64,000 nucleotides of DNA from Acidovorax sp. T1 (lineage in GTDB: Bacteria; Pseudomonadota; Gammaproteobacteria; Burkholderiales; Burkholderiaceae_C): NCBI RefSeq assembly GCF_002176815.1, contig NZ_CP021648.1, positions 1,992,001 through 2,056,000 of the forward strand, given 5' to 3'. A model generated the notes under the pieces. The model had not been told where the DNA came from and searched no databases. It saw only the letters and a program-made list of their open reading frames with translations. A program made the position numbers and the translations under genes. Every line of letters begins with the position of its first letter. Position 1 is the stretch's first letter. Positions 61,074 to 64,000 of this stretch are shown here, one piece after another.

Positions 61074-61523
61074 ATGAAAAATCGTATTTCGGAGTTTGTG
61101 GTGGGCCTGATCTTCGGGCTGGGCCTCATCGTTTCGGGTATGACCGACCCCGGCAAGGTGCTGGGTTTTCTGGATCTGGCCGGCCTGTGGGACCCATCGC
61201 TGGCGTTTGTGATGGGTGGCGCCATTGCGGTGGGCGTTTTTGCGTTTGCCTTGGCCAAGAAGCGAGCGACCAGCTTTTTGGGCGGCGCCATGCACTTGCC
61301 CACCTCGCGCGACATTGATCGCCGACTGGTGGTCGGGAGCCTGATCTTTGGCGCCGGTTGGGGCATTGCGGGCTTTTGCCCGGGGCCGGCCATCGTCTCT
61401 GCCGGTGCTGGCCAGCCCAAGGCCATCGTGTTTGTGTTGGCCATGCTGGTGGGCATGTGGCTGTTCGAGCTGGCCGAGGGTCGCACACGCCGTGCCCCGC
61501 GCACCAAGGCTGGAGCGCATTGA
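61074..61523 (+). CDS. pmpB: YeeE/YedE-type sulfur transport membrane protein, second half
   Basis: A 149-residue membrane protein: [20 protein letters not shown] with the conserved SGM(T/S)DP motif, [15 protein letters not shown], and [18 protein letters not shown] carrying the paired-Cys position. It is the partner of pmpA; together they reproduce the fold of full-length YeeE. The pair may import or export sulfane-sulfur compounds. Confidence 0.88.
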   Translation: MKNRISEFVVGLIFGLGLIVSGMTDPGKVLGFLDLAGLWDPSLAFVMGGAIAVGVFAFALAKKRATSFLGGAMHLPTSRDIDRRLVVGSLIFGAGWGIAGFCPGPAIVSAGAGQPKAIVFVLAMLVGMWLFELAEGRTRRAPRTKAGAH

Positions 61524-61547
61524 CATGATCGCAAAAAAGAACCCGCC

Positions 61548-63257
61548 ATGAACATCGTGCCCGGCTGGATACGCAGCTACCAGAAACCCTGGCTATCGGG
61601 CGATGCGATCGCTGGGGTGATCGTCACGGTCATGCTCATTCCGCAGAGCCTGGCGTATGCATTGCTTGCGGGGCTGCCGCCGCAGGTGGGGTTGTACGCC
61701 AGCATTCTTCCCATCCTTGCTTATGCATTGCTGGGTTCCAGCATGACGCTGGCGGTGGGCCCGGTGGCGGTGGCGTCGCTCATGACGGCCAGCGCATTGC
61801 AACCGCTGGCGGTGGCGGGCTCTGCAGACTACGTGGCGCTGGCCATGCTGTTGTCGCTGCTATCGGGTGGCATGTTGCTGCTGTTTGGCGCACTGAGGCT
61901 GGGTTTTATGGCCCACTTTCTGAGCCATCCGGTCATCAGCGGCTTTATCTCGGGCTCGGCCATCCTGATTGCGGTGGGGCAGGTCAAACACCTGCTGGGC
62001 GTGAAAGCAGGCGGCACCAATGTGCTGGACACCCTGATCCAGCTGGCACAGGCCGTGCCGCACACCCACGGCGTGACCCTGGGCATCGGGGCAGGGAGTG
62101 TGCTTTTTCTGTGGTTGGCGCGCAAATACCTTGCGCCATGGCTGGTCCGCGCAGGTGTCAGTCCCAAGCTGGCAGATATCGCCTCCAGGCTTGCCCCCAT
62201 GCTGGCGGTGGTGGTGTCCACGGCGCTGGTGGCGGCATTGCGCTGGGATCAAACCGCTGGTGTCAGCATTGTTGGCGCCGTGCCGCAAGGCCTTCCCACG
62301 CTGGCGCTGCCCAAGTTGTCGTTGCCTGCCATCGAGCAACTGTGGCTGCCGGCGTTGCTCATCTCTCTGGTGGGCTTTGTCGAGAGTGTTTCGGTGGCGC
62401 AGTCTCTGGCCCTTCAACGCCAGCAGCGCATCAACCCCAACCGCGAGCTTCTGGGCTTGGGCGCGGCCAATGTCGCCAGCGCGTTGTCTGGTGGGTTTCC
62501 TGTCACCGGGGGGTTTGCGCGGTCGGTGGTCAACTTTGCGGCGGGTGCCAATACTCCCCTGGCTGGCGTGATTTCTGCTGTGCTGATGGGCGTGGTGATT
62601 GCCTCGTTGACCGGCCTGTTTCACTATTTGCCCCAAGCCGTGCTCGCGGCCACCATCATCGTGGCGGTGGTATCGCTGATTGACATACAGACCCTGCGTG
62701 AGGCCTGGCGCTACGACAAGGCCGACGCCATGTCGCTGCTGGCCACCGCAGGGGGCGTGATCGCGTTGGGGGTGGAAGTCGGCATCTTGATGGGGGTAGC
62801 GTTGTCGCTGGGCACTTTGGTCTGGCGCAGCAGCCATCCGCACATTGCGGTGGTCGGGCGCGTGCCGGGCACCGAACACTTTCGCAACGTGGCCCGCCAT
62901 GCAGTCACCACCGAGCCCGGCCTGATCGCCGTTCGGGTGGATGAAAGCCTGTATTTCGCCAACTCGGATGCTTTGCTGGACCGTGTGGAGCAATTGGTGG
63001 CGGCCCAACCGGATACGCGCCATGTGCTTCTTGTGTGCTCAGCCATCAACCAGATCGACACGACCGCATTGGGCGTATTGACCGATCTGGAGCGCAGTCT
63101 GGCTCAGCGAGGGACTGCGTTGCTTCTCGCTGAAGTCAAGGGTCCTGTACTGGACCGGTTGCAGGGCACGGCATTGGGCCAGCGGCTGGAGGGGCGAATC
63201 TTCTTGAGCACCCATGCTGCCTTTGAACATGCTCGACAGGCTGCCAGCACCGTTTAG
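61548..63257 (+). CDS. SulP-family anion permease with STAS domain
   Basis: A 569-residue SulP/SLC26 transporter: the N-terminus ([39 protein letters not shown]) starts about 10-12 membrane helices, with the signature [15 protein letters not shown] near residue 280. A cytoplasmic STAS domain covers the last 120 residues ([39 protein letters not shown]). Sulfate or sulfite transport is suggested by its place in the BigR cluster, where it may remove or exchange the oxidised product. It starts 24 bp after pmpB. Confidence 0.9.
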   Translation: MNIVPGWIRSYQKPWLSGDAIAGVIVTVMLIPQSLAYALLAGLPPQVGLYASILPILAYALLGSSMTLAVGPVAVASLMTASALQPLAVAGSADYVALAMLLSLLSGGMLLLFGALRLGFMAHFLSHPVISGFISGSAILIAVGQVKHLLGVKAGGTNVLDTLIQLAQAVPHTHGVTLGIGAGSVLFLWLARKYLAPWLVRAGVSPKLADIASRLAPMLAVVVSTALVAALRWDQTAGVSIVGAVPQGLPTLALPKLSLPAIEQLWLPALLISLVGFVESVSVAQSLALQRQQRINPNRELLGLGAANVASALSGGFPVTGGFARSVVNFAAGANTPLAGVISAVLMGVVIASLTGLFHYLPQAVLAATIIVAVVSLIDIQTLREAWRYDKADAMSLLATAGGVIALGVEVGILMGVALSLGTLVWRSSHPHIAVVGRVPGTEHFRNVARHAVTTEPGLIAVRVDESLYFANSDALLDRVEQLVAAQPDTRHVLLVCSAINQIDTTALGVLTDLERSLAQRGTALLLAEVKGPVLDRLQGTALGQRLEGRIFLSTHAAFEHARQAASTV

Positions 63258-63437
63258 AGGCTTTGGATGCAGGTTTGTAATTTTACATAATATACATCGT
63301 ATCTAGTCACACGAGGGCTAAACCTGGCCCGCCACGACCCGTTTCGGGACAATAAAATTCTGGCATCTGGTCATCCAATCCCGCTGAATTTGCCAACCAC
63401 GGTAGCGCAACCGCCTGCGCCCGCACCACCGATCCGT

Positions 63438-64000
63438 ATGAAACTCCTTAAACCGACGACCTCATCTTCGATCCACTTCGGGCACAAAGACAAGGTTTGC
63501 ATCATCACCGGCGGTGCCCAAGGCATTGGCGAGGCCTGTGTCCGCCGCTTTGCGGCTGAAGGTGCCAAACTGGTGATCGTCGATGTGGACGATGTACGCG
63601 GCCAGGCCCTGGCGCAGGAACTGGGCGCGCTGTATGTGCGCTGCGATGTGGGCGATAAATCGCAGGTGGATGCACTGGTGGCCCAGACCCTGGCGGCCTA
63701 CGGGCGCATCGATGTGCTGGTGAACAACGCGGGCATCTTCCGCGCTGCAGACTTTCTGGACGTGACCGAGGCAGACTTTGACGCCGTACTGCGGGTCAAC
63801 CTCAAAGGCTCGTTCCTGGTCGGCCAGGCGGTGGCGCGGGCCATGGCGGCGCACCATGGCGGTCGTGGTGGCGGCGCCATCGTCAACATGAGTTCGGTTA
63901 ACGGCGTGCTGACCATTCCCAGCATCGCGAGCTACAACGTGAGCAAAGGCGGCGTGAACCAGCTCACGCGGGTGATGGCGCTGGCGCTGGCCGACAAGAA
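63438..64000 (+). CDS. Short-chain dehydrogenase/reductase, partial (runs off the window)
   Basis: 188 residues are visible. NAD-binding CIITGGAQGIGEACVRRFAA, VDVDD (an acidic end of beta-2 suggests NAD over NADP), NNAGIF, and the catalytic Ser and YNVSK of MSSVNGVLTIPSIASYNVSK. The substrate is unknown. The 180-bp gap after the SulP gene holds AT-rich sequence (TTTTACATAATATACATCG) that may include its promoter. Confidence 0.9.
   Translation, partial: MKLLKPTTSSSIHFGHKDKVCIITGGAQGIGEACVRRFAAEGAKLVIVDVDDVRGQALAQELGALYVRCDVGDKSQVDALVAQTLAAYGRIDVLVNNAGIFRAADFLDVTEADFDAVLRVNLKGSFLVGQAVARAMAAHHGGRGGGAIVNMSSVNGVLTIPSIASYNVSKGGVNQLTRVMALALADK

Noticed and set aside
60576..61318. A 250-codon frame overlapping the YeeE-like genes
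   Set aside because: It is an out-of-frame shadow; pmpA and pmpB frames show helices and the conserved Cys and SGMTDP motifs.

Overview
The window looks like chromosomal DNA from a GC-rich betaproteobacterium of the Burkholderiales, most likely Comamonadaceae (Acidovorax/Rhodoferax/Polaromonas-like). This rests on gene content (intracellular PHA depolymerase, a B12-dependent propionyl-CoA pathway, the succinylated lysine branch with pilU and prmB), on two dispersed palindromic repeat families and on overall codon use. No rRNA, tRNA or CRISPR array was recognised.

Layout. 1-9.9 kb, mostly minus strand: ABC-F ATPase (partial), prmB, dapE, pilU, dapD, dapC and rsxB in one tightly packed run, then phaZ with a long low-complexity tail, then a small alarmone synthetase. 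10.1-15.6 kb: a CHASE-PAS-GGDEF-EAL cyclic-di-GMP gene cut by a complete IS21-type element (istA/istB, inverted ends, 9-bp target duplication). dusA follows at 15.6-16.6 kb.

17-48 kb: a colanic-acid-like exopolysaccharide locus. It holds export and control genes (wza, wzb, wzc, uppS), GDP-mannose/GDP-fucose supply (manC, fcl, gmd, gmm), ugd, an AT-rich central block (wzx, four glycosyltransferases, wzy), then wcaF, wcaI, a VanZ-like gene, wcaJ, yjbH and a lipoprotein. This locus, and in this window only this locus, is studded with arrays of a palindromic repeat (family A; CCGTTCGTCCTGAGTAG, then a GC-rich hairpin core, then GTATCGAAGG). Arrays sit at almost every gene junction outside the AT-rich block. 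One array of about 620 bp lies inside ugd, where it is translated in frame until a single extra G. Two toxin-antitoxin pairs (FitAB-like and MntA/HepT) and a GIY-YIG nuclease sit between the arrays. The HEPN/MNT pair is bracketed by a direct duplication of the wcaI 5' end.

48-59 kb: catabolism of propionyl-CoA to succinyl-CoA. A GntR regulator is divergent from methylmalonyl-CoA mutase, followed by an inserted RHH/PIN toxin-antitoxin pair, meaB, pccB, pccA, an epimerase-like gene, a small conserved gene and bioB (biotin for PccA). 58.9-63.3 kb: a sulfide/persulfide-response cluster of the BigR type (DUF2892 protein, beta-lactamase-like hydrolase, BigR, two YeeE/YedE halves, SulP permease), with an operator superimposed on a near-consensus promoter. 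A partial short-chain dehydrogenase ends the window.

A second dispersed element (family B; arms close to AGCGCTT/AAGCGCT next to ATAGCT) occurs between genes across the whole window and also inside coding regions (prmB, dapE, meaB, wcaI). Both repeat families can therefore be carried in frame within proteins.
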